From contig JAFQOO010000005.1 of the NCBI GenBank assembly GCA_017403145.1, forward strand, positions 1-64,000: a DNA stretch of 64,000 bases, in the 5' to 3' direction. The translations under genes were made by a program, and so were the position numbers. Under the pieces are notes generated by a model. That model saw nothing but the letters and a program-made list of their open reading frames with translations, was not told the origin of the DNA and did not search any database. Positions 33,801 through 41,779 of this stretch are shown here, in pieces. This stretch comes from Clostridia bacterium (GTDB taxonomy: Bacteria > Bacillota > Clostridia > Christensenellales > DTU072). Position 1 is the stretch's first letter. The number at the start of each line of letters is the position of its first letter.

Positions 33801-34351
33801 AAAAATTAGCTCTTAAAGATGAGGTCTTAATTGGCTATGAAGGTGGCAAAGATTATAGAGTTATAGCACTCCCTTCCACCGTTAAGTCAATAGGTAGCGA
33901 AGCCTTTGCAGACAATGATACTCTAGAAGAGATACATACACCCGATAGTCTTGTAGAAATAGGCTATCGTGCCTTTGAAAACTGCTCAAAACTAACTAAA
34001 GTAGTGCTTGGTAGCGAGCTAGAGCGCATATCAATGCACTCATTCACCAAGTGCGATAGCCTAGAAGATATTGTGTTACCAAAAACTCTCAAGAGTATAG
34101 CAAGCTGGTCCTTCGACGACTGCACGTCCTTAAAGGAAATCGTAATACCTGCAAGCGTTACCGCGATAGAAGATGGTACCTTCTATGGTTGTACTTCCCT
34201 TGAAAGGGTAACCTTCTTAGGAAAGATACAATCTATCGGCGCCTACGCCTTCGACGGATGCACGTCCTTAAAGGAAATTGTAATCCCCCAAACTTGCAAC
34301 GTCGACGAAACTGCATTCTATAATACCACTTGCAAAATTTACAATAAATAG
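30824..34351 (+). CDS. Large multi-module BspA-like LRR_5 protein (1175 aa)
   Basis: Five modules. The first about 45 nt are almost identical to the start of the gene at 11361 ([16 protein letters not shown]). The first module contains an irregular insert around FINCPIEYAKVPDSILKNI, which matches a break known in other BspA-like solenoids. The second module follows directly with no Thr linker, and the third has a Thr-rich linker. The spacer before and the spacer after are near-identical to each other and to spacers elsewhere in the array. No secretion signal or anchor is seen. Confidence 0.9.
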   Translation: MGFKLFSDFKIKNGVLVKYRGKDSNVVIPDSVTSIGDRAFWYCASLQSITIPNSVIIINDYAFYGCTSLQSITIPSSATSIGVGICARCTQLKQINVDEGNPNYTSIDGNLYNKDGKTLIQYAIGKKDTSFTIPSSVTSIGGWAFYGCTSLTNITIPDSVTNIGGYAFYDCTSLTSVTISNLEVKVGIDSFINCPIEYAKVPDSILKNIPRRKLKEVVVLNGKTIERSEFSGCTFLKKITIPDSATSIGDFAFFNCVSLTSITIPNSVKSIGDCAFSGCKSLKTVYNLSKLKVKKGAETHGKVAYYADNVYTELPNPDFEIKDGVLVKYKGKGGNVVIPKSITSIGYRAFDGYKSLTSITITDSVVSIGDCAFYGCTSLQSITIPNSVTSIGEGICVLGNQLKQIIVEEGNANYISIDGNLYTKDGKTLVQYAIGKKDTSFIIPNSVTSIGDWAFTGCLSLKRITIPITIKTIGDWAFFGCLSLQSITIPNSVTSIGIRAFYGCTSLQSITIPSSVTSIGKWAFDGCKSLKIVYNLSKLDIQKGADTHGYVAKCADNVYTELPKTQNSSTATTPTTTQTKTTSTTSTTQKVAEPVYPGFEIKEGVLVKYKGRASKVVIPSIVEKIGMNAFDGCYDLITLEIPASVKSISSIGALGYCPNLANIIVSVDNTEYKSIEGNLYTKDGGMLLHYAIGKNERVFTIPDKVSLISSGAFNFSIQLYNIIMSPQSSVEMIDNGAFYGCENLREISLSPKLKSIGSQLFKGCSNLKTISIPKSVQTIGDEAFFECKNLKTVHNLSKLDIQKGAKTHGYVAYYAEKVYTEPPKTQRTSTANTTTSQSKTTQNTKDSNPNFEIKDGVLVKYKGSAKEIVIPDNVIELGDRVFENHTTITAIKMGKGVKKIGDYAFNKCSNLAEIDLGETVRKIGRYAFARCAKLISITLPTSIMEIGLGAFQGCSALGDVINRSAITIIEKQPSNGHVAYNTDMVYQENEYLEKLALKDEVLIGYEGGKDYRVIALPSTVKSIGSEAFADNDTLEEIHTPDSLVEIGYRAFENCSKLTKVVLGSELERISMHSFTKCDSLEDIVLPKTLKSIASWSFDDCTSLKEIVIPASVTAIEDGTFYGCTSLERVTFLGKIQSIGAYAFDGCTSLKEIVIPQTCNVDETAFYNTTCKIYNK

Positions 34352-34395
34352 TACGTAAATAAAGATAAACCAACCACAAATCATAGGAGAAATAT

Positions 34396-37107
34396 ATGGG
34401 ATTTTTGTATAAATTATTTAGTGATTTTATAATAAAAAATGGAGTCCTTGAAAAATATAAAGGCAATGGCGGTAACGTAGTTATTCCCAACTCGGTAACA
34501 AGCATAGGGGCTTGGGCGTTCTATGATTGCACCTCGCTCGACAGTATAACTATCCCTAACTCGGTAACAAGCATAGGGTTTAGGGCGTTCAATGGTTGCA
34601 CCTCGCTCAAAAGCATAACCATCCCCAACTCGGTAACTAGCATAGAAAGTTATGCGTTCAAGGGGTGCACCTCGCTCCAAAGCATAACCATGCCCAACTC
34701 GGTAAGAGAGATAGGCCAGTGTGCGTTCGAGGATTGCGAATCTCTCACTAGCATAACCATCCCCAACTCGGTAACAAGCATAGGGTTTAGGGCGTTCTGG
34801 GATTGCATCTCGCTCCAAAGCATAACTATACCAAGTAGCGTAACGAGTATAGGTGATGATGCGTTCAGTGGTTGCACCTCGCTCGCCAGTATAACTATAC
34901 CCAGCTCGGTAACCAGTATAGGCAAATGGGCGTTCGATGGTTGCAGAAACCTAAAAACCATATATAATCTTTCAAAGTTAAATATCAAAAAGGGCGCAGA
35001 AACCCACGGAAGGGTTGCATATTATGCCGATAACGTATATACCGAGCTACCTAACACTGGCTTTGAAATCAAAGACGGAGTGCTTGTAAAGTACAAAGGC
35101 AATGGCGGTAACGTAGTTATTCCCAACTCGGTAACGAGCATAGGGGGGAGTGCGTTCCGTGGTTGCACCTCGCTCACCAGTATAACTATACCCAGCTCGG
35201 TAACAAGCATAGGGGATTGGGCGTTCAATGGTTGCACCTTGCTAAAAAGCATAACCATCCCCAATTCGGTAACGAGCATAGGCGGTTATGCTTTCAATGG
35301 TTGCACCTCGCTCACTAGCGTAACAATACCTAATTCGGTAAAAAGTATAGGGGATGGGACATTCAAAGATTGCACCTCGCTAACAAGCATAACCATCCCC
35401 GGCTCGGTAACAAGCATAGGATGGATGGCGTTCAAGGGGTGCACCTTGCTCAAAAGCATAACCATCCCCAAATCGGTAACAAGAATAGGAGATAGTGCAT
35501 TCTCTGATTGCACCTCGCTTACCGGCATAACCATCCCCAACTCGGTAAAAAGAATAAGAGATTATGCGTTCTATTGTTGCACCTCGCTCCAAAGCATAAC
35601 CATACCTAGTTCGGCAACAAGTATAGGTGAAGGTATATGTGCTATGTGTACTCAACTAAAACAAATAAACGTAGATAAAGGTAATGCTAACTATATAACA
35701 ATAGATGGCAATCTATACACTAAAGACGGAAAAACGTTAGTACAATATGCAATAGGCAAAAAAGATACCTCTTTCATTATTCCAAGTTCGGTAACAAGCG
35801 TAGGATGTAACGCATTCTCTGGTTGCACCTCGCTCCAAAGCATAACCATCCCCGACTCGGTAACAAGCATAGGCGGTTATGCTTTCTATGATTGCAAAAG
35901 CCTAAAAACGGTCTATAACCTTTCCAAGTTAAAAGTCAAAAAAAGTGCAGATACTCACGGATGCGTTGCAAAGTATGCCGAAAAAGTATATACCGAGCCA
36001 CCAAAATCTATAGAGCAATCTAAGCAAAGTAAAATAGATAAAGTAGATACTCAAGCAAGTGATATGTTGGGTAATATTCCGAAAGATTTGGTTGATAAAA
36101 ATAAAACAATGATTGTATCTACTCCCGATTTCGTTGTCAATGCGGATGGTGTATTGATTGAATATAAAGGCTCAGCAGAAAATATAGTTATTCCTAATAC
36201 CGTTATTGGTATTGGCGCAAACGTGTTTGAAAATACTGCTATAACTTCACTAAAATGTGGCGACAACCTATATTTTATAGATGGTTTTGCTTTTAATGAT
36301 TGTTCCTCGCTCAAAACCATAGAGCTAGGTAATGGTTTAAGATACGTTGGTGATTATGCTTTTGCTTTGTGTACGAGTTTAAAAACAATAACGTTACCCG
36401 TATCACTTGTACGTATCGGTACCGGTGCATTCGAGGGTTGTGATTCTATAAAGAAAGTTTATAATCAATCGGCATTAGGTATAGAAAAAAAGTCAAAAGG
36501 ACACGGGAACGTGGCGGAAAACGCAACGATTGTATATGAACAAAACAAGTACCTCGAAAGTTTTACCATAACCGACGGAACCGTAGTCGCTTACGAAGGT
36601 GGCAAAGAATATAGAGTTATAGCACTCCCTTCCACCGTTAAGTCAATAGGTAGCGAAGCCTTTGCGAATAACGATACTCTAGAAGAGATACATACACCCG
36701 ATAGCCTTGTAGAAATAGGTTACCGCGCCTTTGAAAATTGCTCAAAGCTACGTAAAGTAGTGCTTGGTAGCGAGCTAGAGCGCATAGCAATGCACTCATT
36801 CACCAAGTGCGATAGCCTAGAAGATATTATGCTACCAGCTAGCCTAAAGAGTATAGCAAGCTGGTCTTTCGACGACTGCACCTCCTTAAAGGAAATCGTA
36901 ATACCCGCAAGCGTAACAGTTATAGAAGACGGTACCTTCTATGGTTGTACTTCCCTTGAAAAGGTAACCTTATTAGGAAAAGTACAATCTATCGGCGCCT
37001 ACGCCTTCGACGGATGCGTTGCTCTCAAAGAAATCAACCTACCTAAGAACTGCAACGTTGACGACACTGCATTCAATAATACTACTTGCAAATTGAAAAA
37101 CTTGTAA
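34396..37107 (+). CDS. Large multi-module BspA-like LRR_5 protein (903 aa)
   Basis: Four modules: two highly uniform LRR modules, the type-B module after the [10 protein letters not shown] linker, and the shared C-terminal block. The type-B module and the linker are nearly identical to those of the gene at 16424. The N-terminus is [21 protein letters not shown]. Beyond the TAA stop the same frame continues through 93 bp that still encode an LRR fragment, so the gene may once have been longer or fused to another. No secretion signal is seen. Confidence 0.9.
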   Translation: MGFLYKLFSDFIIKNGVLEKYKGNGGNVVIPNSVTSIGAWAFYDCTSLDSITIPNSVTSIGFRAFNGCTSLKSITIPNSVTSIESYAFKGCTSLQSITMPNSVREIGQCAFEDCESLTSITIPNSVTSIGFRAFWDCISLQSITIPSSVTSIGDDAFSGCTSLASITIPSSVTSIGKWAFDGCRNLKTIYNLSKLNIKKGAETHGRVAYYADNVYTELPNTGFEIKDGVLVKYKGNGGNVVIPNSVTSIGGSAFRGCTSLTSITIPSSVTSIGDWAFNGCTLLKSITIPNSVTSIGGYAFNGCTSLTSVTIPNSVKSIGDGTFKDCTSLTSITIPGSVTSIGWMAFKGCTLLKSITIPKSVTRIGDSAFSDCTSLTGITIPNSVKRIRDYAFYCCTSLQSITIPSSATSIGEGICAMCTQLKQINVDKGNANYITIDGNLYTKDGKTLVQYAIGKKDTSFIIPSSVTSVGCNAFSGCTSLQSITIPDSVTSIGGYAFYDCKSLKTVYNLSKLKVKKSADTHGCVAKYAEKVYTEPPKSIEQSKQSKIDKVDTQASDMLGNIPKDLVDKNKTMIVSTPDFVVNADGVLIEYKGSAENIVIPNTVIGIGANVFENTAITSLKCGDNLYFIDGFAFNDCSSLKTIELGNGLRYVGDYAFALCTSLKTITLPVSLVRIGTGAFEGCDSIKKVYNQSALGIEKKSKGHGNVAENATIVYEQNKYLESFTITDGTVVAYEGGKEYRVIALPSTVKSIGSEAFANNDTLEEIHTPDSLVEIGYRAFENCSKLRKVVLGSELERIAMHSFTKCDSLEDIMLPASLKSIASWSFDDCTSLKEIVIPASVTVIEDGTFYGCTSLEKVTLLGKVQSIGAYAFDGCVALKEINLPKNCNVDDTAFNNTTCKLKNL

Positions 37108-37200
37108 AGTAGAAAGGGTAGGGCAATAACGAGTAAAGTAATACCTAATAATGTAACATACATAGGCGCTAGTCTAGCAATAAGAGTAAAGTTGTTTTAA
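37108..37200 (+). pseudogene. Decayed LRR fragment in frame after the preceding stop
   Basis: In the frame of the gene at 34396, directly after its TAA, codons 37138-37170 read VIPNNVTYIGA, a clear LRR_5 signature. The frame ends at a TAA at 37198-37200. There is no start codon or ribosome-binding site of its own. It is best read as the remnant of a deleted LRR gene or module. Confidence 0.5.
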
Positions 37201-37228
37201 GGTAAAAACTGATGGAGAGCAAAGCGAT

Positions 37229-38038
37229 ATGGGTAAAAGAGTAGCTTGGCACGATGATTACTATTTGAAAAAGAAAAAGGATGGCACTTGGGAATTTTGT
37301 AATTCGTTCAAAAAGGCGTCTTCTTTTGGCTGTGAAGATTTCGTTTATGACGAAATTGATGAGGATAACGAGTGCGATTTTAGTGAAATTGTTGTGCCTG
37401 CCTACTATAATGATGAGCCTATAACGAGCATATTATGTTATTTTAGAACCAACTATAAGATAAAAAAGCTGTGCATCCCTAGCACCGTAAGTAATCTTAA
37501 CGTATACGACCTTACTTGGTTTAACCATAACGTAGAAATTGATATAGACCCCGATAGCCCTTATTTTAAGAAAGAGGACGGAATAATTTTTTCCCGCGAT
37601 GGCAAGGAGCTCGTGTTGTTCAATAAGAATTACGAGGGGCACTACGTTGTTCCCGATGGGGTTGAAAAAATATCAGACGGGGCTTTTGCATATTGTAAAA
37701 AATTACGTAGTGTGGAGTTTTCCGGCACCGTTAAATACATAGGTAGGCATTCTCTAGCGCATTGTAATGAGTTATGTTTTGTCGTTATACCCGAGGGCGT
37801 TGAAGAAATAGAGGATTGTGTCTTTGAGTATTGCGATAAAATTACCCATTTAGAAATGCCTTTTAGTCTAAAAAAGGCATATTACCAAACCTTTGAGGAT
37901 TGTAAAAACCTTAGGGTGGTGAGTATTGGCGAAGATACTAAGCTTTGCGACCATCCGAAATATTGTGTGTTCGACGAGGGGTATCTTTGTATAGATGGCT
38001 CGCCCAAAGTTCGTTTTAAGCGGTTGTGGAGAAAATAG
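37229..38038 (+). CDS. BspA-like LRR_5 protein (269 aa)
   Basis: The protein starts MGKRVAWHDDYYLKKKKDG and has an acidic segment (residues about 45-60). It then has LRR_5 repeats, the clearest being VPDGVEKISDGAFAYCKKL and the two that follow (about residues 140-220). One short insert (EDGIIFSRDGKELVLF) matches the DGNLYTKDG element of the giants. GGAG lies about 13 bases before the ATG. There are no Thr linkers, signal peptide or shared C-terminal block. It is the last gene of the array and converges on the cysteine desulfurase gene, 4 bp away. Confidence 0.82.
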   Translation: MGKRVAWHDDYYLKKKKDGTWEFCNSFKKASSFGCEDFVYDEIDEDNECDFSEIVVPAYYNDEPITSILCYFRTNYKIKKLCIPSTVSNLNVYDLTWFNHNVEIDIDPDSPYFKKEDGIIFSRDGKELVLFNKNYEGHYVVPDGVEKISDGAFAYCKKLRSVEFSGTVKYIGRHSLAHCNELCFVVIPEGVEEIEDCVFEYCDKITHLEMPFSLKKAYYQTFEDCKNLRVVSIGEDTKLCDHPKYCVFDEGYLCIDGSPKVRFKRLWRK

Positions 38039-38042
38039 CATT

Positions 38043-39164
38043 CTAGTGATTTTTTGCTATATCGATAACCGCATCTAAAAGATTTTCTATATCGCTTTCC
38101 ACGTTATTATAGCCCATGCTCGCTCTAACCGCGCCTTGCACCAAGGTGCCCATTTTGCGGTGTAGTAGGGGCGCACAATGAACGCCTGCACGCACGCAAA
38201 TGCCATAATTTTGGTCAAGTACGTCGGCAACGTCGGTGGAGCTCATATTGCCAATATTAAAGGCTATTACTCCGTTTGGAGCATTGCTATAAAGCTTTAT
38301 GCCTTTTATCGATTTTAGCCCCTCTAGAAGCATAATGGAAAGGTGATTTATCCTTTTTTCTATAACGTTAAAATGCTTGTAGGTAAAATCTATTCCCTCT
38401 TTTAATCCTGCAATTCCGGGTGTGTTTAGAGTACCGGCTTCGTAGCCTTCGGGAGCAACCTTTGGCTGTGTTAAAGTGGCGCTATCCGTACCCGTTCCAC
38501 CACAAATAAGCGGGAGTATATCAAGCCCCTTTTTAAAGGTCAAAAAGCCCGTTCCTTGCACTCCGTGTAAACCCTTGTGGGCGGGCGCACATAGGGCGCT
38601 AACTTTGCTATAATTGGTTTTTAGATGTCCAAGACTTTGGGCGCAGTCAACAATAAAAGGGATACCATAGTTTTCAAGTAGGGAACCTATATCCTCGATA
38701 GGTTGAATATTGCCCGTAACGTTGCTCATTTCTTGTAGAACAACCAGAGCGGTGTTTTTGTTTATTTTTCGTGCTATCATATTGGGCTCGATAACGTTTG
38801 TAGGCGAATGTAGATAACTAACGAGCGCACCCCTCGATTTTAGTCGTTCGATAGGGCGCAGTACCGAGTTGTGTTCGTATACCGAGGTTATGATTTCACC
38901 GCCCTTATATAGCCCGAATATCGCTAGGTTTAGAGCTTCGGTACAGCTTTTTGTAAAGACCACGTTACCATCGAAAGTGATGTTTCTAACGGTATCTCTA
39001 CACTCCTCGATTTTCATAAGTGCGCGCACGCTTTCCTTGTGCGAACCACGTCCTGCGTTGGCACTTCTTTTTATTTCTTTTTCCACCGCGCGAATAACCT
39101 TTCTAGGTTTAAAACGCGATGTTGCCGAGTTGTCAAGATATATACACGAGTTCAAGTTTAACAT
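38043..39164 (-). CDS. Cysteine desulfurase family protein (class V aminotransferase, 373 aa)
   Basis: A PLP-dependent enzyme of the NifS/SufS-like fold that would release sulfur or selenium from cysteine or selenocysteine. Visible features are IYLDNSATS at the N-terminus, a VDCAQSLGH segment (PLP-binding Asp), the PLP lysine in APAHKGLHG, and the catalytic cysteine in RAGVHCAPLLH near residue 330. The pattern best fits the family often found near Se/S-carrier genes, and the divergent neighbour is such a gene. The start is uncertain. The ATG at 39164 lacks a clear ribosome-binding site, and a TTG at 39188 would add eight residues. NifS-type housekeeping function cannot be excluded. Confidence 0.85.
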   Translation of the reverse strand: MLNLNSCIYLDNSATSRFKPRKVIRAVEKEIKRSANAGRGSHKESVRALMKIEECRDTVRNITFDGNVVFTKSCTEALNLAIFGLYKGGEIITSVYEHNSVLRPIERLKSRGALVSYLHSPTNVIEPNMIARKINKNTALVVLQEMSNVTGNIQPIEDIGSLLENYGIPFIVDCAQSLGHLKTNYSKVSALCAPAHKGLHGVQGTGFLTFKKGLDILPLICGGTGTDSATLTQPKVAPEGYEAGTLNTPGIAGLKEGIDFTYKHFNVIEKRINHLSIMLLEGLKSIKGIKLYSNAPNGVIAFNIGNMSSTDVADVLDQNYGICVRAGVHCAPLLHRKMGTLVQGAVRASMGYNNVESDIENLLDAVIDIAKNH

Positions 39165-39193
39165 AATATAGTGTATTATGGAGAGCAAGTTTT

Positions 39194-39412
39194 ATGAATA
39201 CCCTTATACCCTTCAAGTCGCGTGCCGAGGCTATTAGGCTTTCACGTGCGCTGTCGAAAAAGCGCATTGCACATACCGTTATCAACACGCCTAGGAAACT
39301 AGGAGTGAGTTGCGGACTATCGATACTATTTTATGCAACCTCGCTCGATATCGTGAATACAACGATAAAAGAGCTTGGCTTAACTACGATGCAAGGCAAA
39401 TTCAGTAGGTAA
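39194..39412 (+). CDS. Putative Se/S carrier-like protein (DUF3343-type, 72 aa)
   Basis: This small protein begins MNTLIPFKSRAEAIRLS and contains TPRKLGVSCGLSI, the cysteine motif of the DUF3343 (Se/S carrier-like) family. The cysteine may accept sulfur or selenium from the cysteine desulfurase encoded divergently 29 bp away. GGAG lies about 10 bases before the ATG. Family recognition is from the SCG motif and length; the biological role is inferred from the neighbour. Confidence 0.75.
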   Translation: MNTLIPFKSRAEAIRLSRALSKKRIAHTVINTPRKLGVSCGLSILFYATSLDIVNTTIKELGLTTMQGKFSR

Positions 39413-39451
39413 AACTTCATTTTAGTGGAGTTGTAATTATATTACAGCGCC

Positions 39452-39480
39452 TTTACATTTGGATAAGTTTATTGTATAAT
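39452..39480 (+). promoter_or_regulatory. Promoter of nth, predicted leaderless
   Basis: TTTACA (39452-39457), a 17-bp spacer and TATAAT (39475-39480). Exactly six bases separate the -10 box from the GTG start at 39487, so transcription should begin at or next to the start codon. Confidence 0.65.
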
Positions 39481-39486
39481 AAACTC

Positions 39487-40107
39487 GTGAACAAAAATAA
39501 TATACTAGAAAAACTAAAAATTGCACACCCGATGGCCGGTTGTGAGCTGGAGTATACTACACCCTTCGAACTACTCGTTGCGGTGATACTTTCCGCGCAA
39601 TGCACCGATAAGAGGGTTAATATTGCTACCCGCGAGCTATTCAAGGTATATAACACTCCCGCCCAATTCGCAACGCTTACACTCGATGAGCTAAAGCCCT
39701 ATATTTTTAGTTGTGGCTTCTATAACAACAAGGGCTCCAACATAATTGCTATGAGTCGTTCGCTAATGGAGAAATTCGGTGGCGAAGTTCCGCGCACTTT
39801 GGAGGAGCTTACCTCTCTGGCAGGTGTTGGTCGCAAGACCGCGAGCGTAGTGCTATCGGTAGCCTTTGATATTCCCGCAATGCCGGTAGACACCCACGTT
39901 TTTAGGGTATCTAGAAGGATAGGGCTAGCCGATGGTGATACGGTAGAAAAGGTGGAACGTGAGCTTATGCAAGGCTTCAAAAAGGAAGATTGGAACGCAG
40001 TTCATCATACGCTGATATTCCAAGGCAGATACGTGTGCAAATCACAAAAGCCCGATTGCGAGCATTGTGCAATCAAAGAAGAATGTAGGTACTATAAGGA
40101 GAAATAG
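39487..40107 (+). CDS. nth: Endonuclease III (DNA glycosylase/AP lyase, 206 aa)
   Basis: Nth removes oxidised pyrimidines and cleaves AP sites in base-excision repair. The helix-hairpin-helix motif LAGVGRKTASVVL contains the catalytic lysine, VDTHVFRVSRRIGLA contains the catalytic aspartate, and the C-terminus has the C-x6-C-x2-C-x5-C cluster for [4Fe-4S]. Length is typical. The start is placed at GTG 39487. The longer frame from a TTG at 39472 overlaps the -10 box and would not be in the transcript. obg follows with a one-base gap, so the two genes form an operon. Confidence 0.93.
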   Translation: MNKNNILEKLKIAHPMAGCELEYTTPFELLVAVILSAQCTDKRVNIATRELFKVYNTPAQFATLTLDELKPYIFSCGFYNNKGSNIIAMSRSLMEKFGGEVPRTLEELTSLAGVGRKTASVVLSVAFDIPAMPVDTHVFRVSRRIGLADGDTVEKVERELMQGFKKEDWNAVHHTLIFQGRYVCKSQKPDCEHCAIKEECRYYKEK

Positions 40108-40108
40108 A

Positions 40109-41368
40109 ATGTTTTTAGACGTAGCAGTAATATATTGTAAAGCAGGTAACGGTGGCGATGGCGTAGTAGCTTGGCACCGCGAAAAATACGTTGCAACGGG
40201 CGGTCCCGATGGCGGAGATGGTGGTAACGGAGGTTCCATATATTTCCAAGCCGACCATTCTATGAACACGCTGATATCCTTTAGATACACCCAACATTGG
40301 AATGCCGAGAACGGAGCAAACGGAGCCGGCAAAAAATGTAGTGGCAAGTCGGGAGCCGATTTGATAATAAAAGTGCCTTGCGGAACCATCATACGTGATG
40401 CCGAAACCAATGGCATAATTGCCGACGTATTCAACGATGGCGAAAAAGTGCTAGTATTCAAGGGCGGACGCGGTGGACGTGGTAACGCACGTTTTGCAAC
40501 CCCCACCCATCGTAGCCCCGGATATAGCGAGCACGGTGAGAAAACGGAAAAACGCAAAATCAAGCTAGAGCTCAAAACTATAGCCGACGTTGGCTTAGTT
40601 GGGTTCCCAAACGTAGGAAAGTCGACGTTGCTTTCGGTTATTTCCGCAGCTCGTCCCAAGATTGCTAACTATCATTTTACAACCCTTTCACCCAACCTTG
40701 GTATGGTAGAATATTTTGGGGACAGCTTTGTTGTAGCCGACATCCCGGGACTAATCGAGGGCGCAAGCGAAGGCGTTGGACTGGGACACAGTTTTCTTCG
40801 CCACGTTGAGCGCGTAAGAGTTATCGTACACCTAATCGATATTGCAGGTAGCGAGGGACGTAACCCGATAGAGGACTACAAAGCCATTCGCAAAGAGCTG
40901 GAAAACTATAGCATCGACCTAGCCAATTTACCCGAAATTATAGTTGCCAACAAGTGTGATTTGCTCTATGGCGACGAAACCACGATAGCCGAACTCGAAG
41001 AGCTAACGGGTGAAAAGGTTATACAAATATCCGCTGCAACCACCGAAGGCGTTCAAGAGCTAAAACGCGAAATTGCCCTAAAGCTAAAAGAGTTGCCACC
41101 GCTAGCACCCTTGGAATTCGAGCCCTTTGTATACGAAGAAAAGGACCGTTCATCCTTCGAAATCAACGTGGAAAACGGTATCTATTACGTTACAGGTGGC
41201 TACGTCGAAGAGCTTGCTCGTCGTGTTGTGCTATCCGACTACGATTCCTTCCGTTGGTTCCAACGTTGCTTGCGAGATAAAGGCGTTATAGATGCGCTCA
41301 AGGAAGCCGGTATGCAAGATGGTGATACTGTGTGTATTATGGATATTGAATTCGAATATACTCTCTAG
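40109..41368 (+). CDS. obgE: GTPase Obg (419 aa)
   Basis: Obg is a ribosome-associated GTPase involved in 50S assembly and stress control. The glycine-rich Obg fold fills residues 1-158. The G domain shows G1 GFPNVGKST, G2 TTLSP, G3 DIPGLIEG, G4 NKCD and G5 SAAT. A C-terminal OCT domain follows (about residues 340-419). The start at 40109 has AAGGAG; the frame opens further upstream inside nth, but that part is not Obg-like. The stop codon lies at the edge of an inverted-repeat element that contains a terminator. Confidence 0.96.
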   Translation: MFLDVAVIYCKAGNGGDGVVAWHREKYVATGGPDGGDGGNGGSIYFQADHSMNTLISFRYTQHWNAENGANGAGKKCSGKSGADLIIKVPCGTIIRDAETNGIIADVFNDGEKVLVFKGGRGGRGNARFATPTHRSPGYSEHGEKTEKRKIKLELKTIADVGLVGFPNVGKSTLLSVISAARPKIANYHFTTLSPNLGMVEYFGDSFVVADIPGLIEGASEGVGLGHSFLRHVERVRVIVHLIDIAGSEGRNPIEDYKAIRKELENYSIDLANLPEIIVANKCDLLYGDETTIAELEELTGEKVIQISAATTEGVQELKREIALKLKELPPLAPLEFEPFVYEEKDRSSFEINVENGIYYVTGGYVEELARRVVLSDYDSFRWFQRCLRDKGVIDALKEAGMQDGDTVCIMDIEFEYTL

Positions 41369-41529
41369 ACCTCGTATTTTAGCGACCTACTTAGGAAACG
41401 TTTACCCTTCCTAAGTCATTTACTTTTAGTAAACTCCTGTCAGTCGGGCAAACCGCCCGACTTTTTTATTGCCTGTGGAAAGTCGGGGGAAACGTTTCCG
41501 TCGTATCTCATCTAAACTACGAGGTCTAG
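41365..41529. repeat. Structured inverted-repeat element A, copy 1
   Basis: A perfect 12-bp terminal inverted repeat (41365-41376 with 41518-41529) encloses an inner 10-bp perfect stem (41394-41403 with 41490-41499), a TTTACT/AGTAAA hairpin (41419-41433) and a terminator hairpin. It shares TAGTAAACTCC, TCAGTCGG and GTCGTATCTCATC with copies 2 and 3 near 49.8 kb. The first bases overlap the obg stop codon. Together with repeat B and a promoter it explains the gene-free stretch 41369-41779. Confidence 0.75.
41442..41467 (+). terminator. Rho-independent terminator after obg
   Basis: AGTCGGGC (41442-41449) and GCCCGACT (41455-41462) form a perfect 8-bp stem with a 5-nt loop, followed by six T. 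It lies inside element A copy 1; copies 2 and 3 lack this hairpin. Confidence 0.8.
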
Positions 41530-41710
41530 TAAATGCGGAGTGCGGAACGCGGAACGCGGAACGGGCTTCGCTTCGTTGCACTACGCTCATACGGATAAAA
41601 ATATAATTTTCCTTGTGAGCGAAACGTAGTGTAGCGAGGTCGTTCTGCATTCTGCATTCATATAATTTTCCTTGTGAGTGGGTCTTTAGCGGAATAAAGA
41701 CATTCTGCAT
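41530..41710. repeat. Dispersed intergenic repeat B, copy 2 (compound)
   Basis: The stretch 41530-41600 is an inverted copy of the element (GCGGAACGCGGAAC iterations). Two direct copies follow, both beginning ATATAATTTTCCTTGTGAG (41601 and 41660, period 59 bp) and both ending in CATTCTGCAT. The head-to-head arrangement gives a large imperfect inverted repeat. No open frame here looks real. Confidence 0.6.
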
Positions 41711-41718
41711 CTTATACA

Positions 41719-41747
41719 TTGACATTTTTGCAGTTTTATATTACTAT
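41719..41747 (+). promoter_or_regulatory. Promoter of the LRR lipoprotein gene
   Basis: Consensus TTGACA (41719-41724), a 17-bp spacer and TACTAT (41742-41747). A TATAAT at 41745 is present but would give a 20-bp spacer. The leader to the ATG at 41780 is about 26 nt. Confidence 0.55.
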
Positions 41748-41779
41748 AATGGTAATATAAATCTTATTTTTGTGGGTAT

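Larger units (their letters stand above)
10213..37107 (+). repeat. Coding DNA built from 69-bp LRR repeats
   Basis: Across seven consecutive genes the coding DNA is a near-continuous array of 69-bp units, one 23-residue LRR each. Strongly conserved nucleotides recur (CCCAACTCGGTAACAAGCAT and GGTTGCACCTCGCTC). Conservation is higher than the protein alone requires, which indicates recent expansion and homogenisation. Confidence 0.8.

Noticed and set aside
10213..37107. Regular repeats resembling a CRISPR array
   Set aside because: The 69-bp period is that of 23-residue LRR codons, the reading frame is unbroken, and there are no unique spacers or cas genes.
845..38038. Mobile island signatures (integrase, transposase, att repeats, tRNA junction) around the LRR array
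   Set aside because: None was found at either edge; the array may have grown by local duplication rather than transfer.
38035..38060. Terminator between the last LRR gene and the cysteine desulfurase gene
   Set aside because: Only a 6-bp stem with a 14-nt loop could be drawn, mostly within coding sequence.
39472..39486. TTG start for nth giving five more residues
   Set aside because: It overlaps the TATAAT box at 39475-39480, so it cannot be in the transcript made from that promoter.
41426..41725. Minus-strand open frame of 99 codons in the obg to lipoprotein gap
   Set aside because: It runs across the terminator and both repeat elements, has low-complexity content and no ribosome-binding site.
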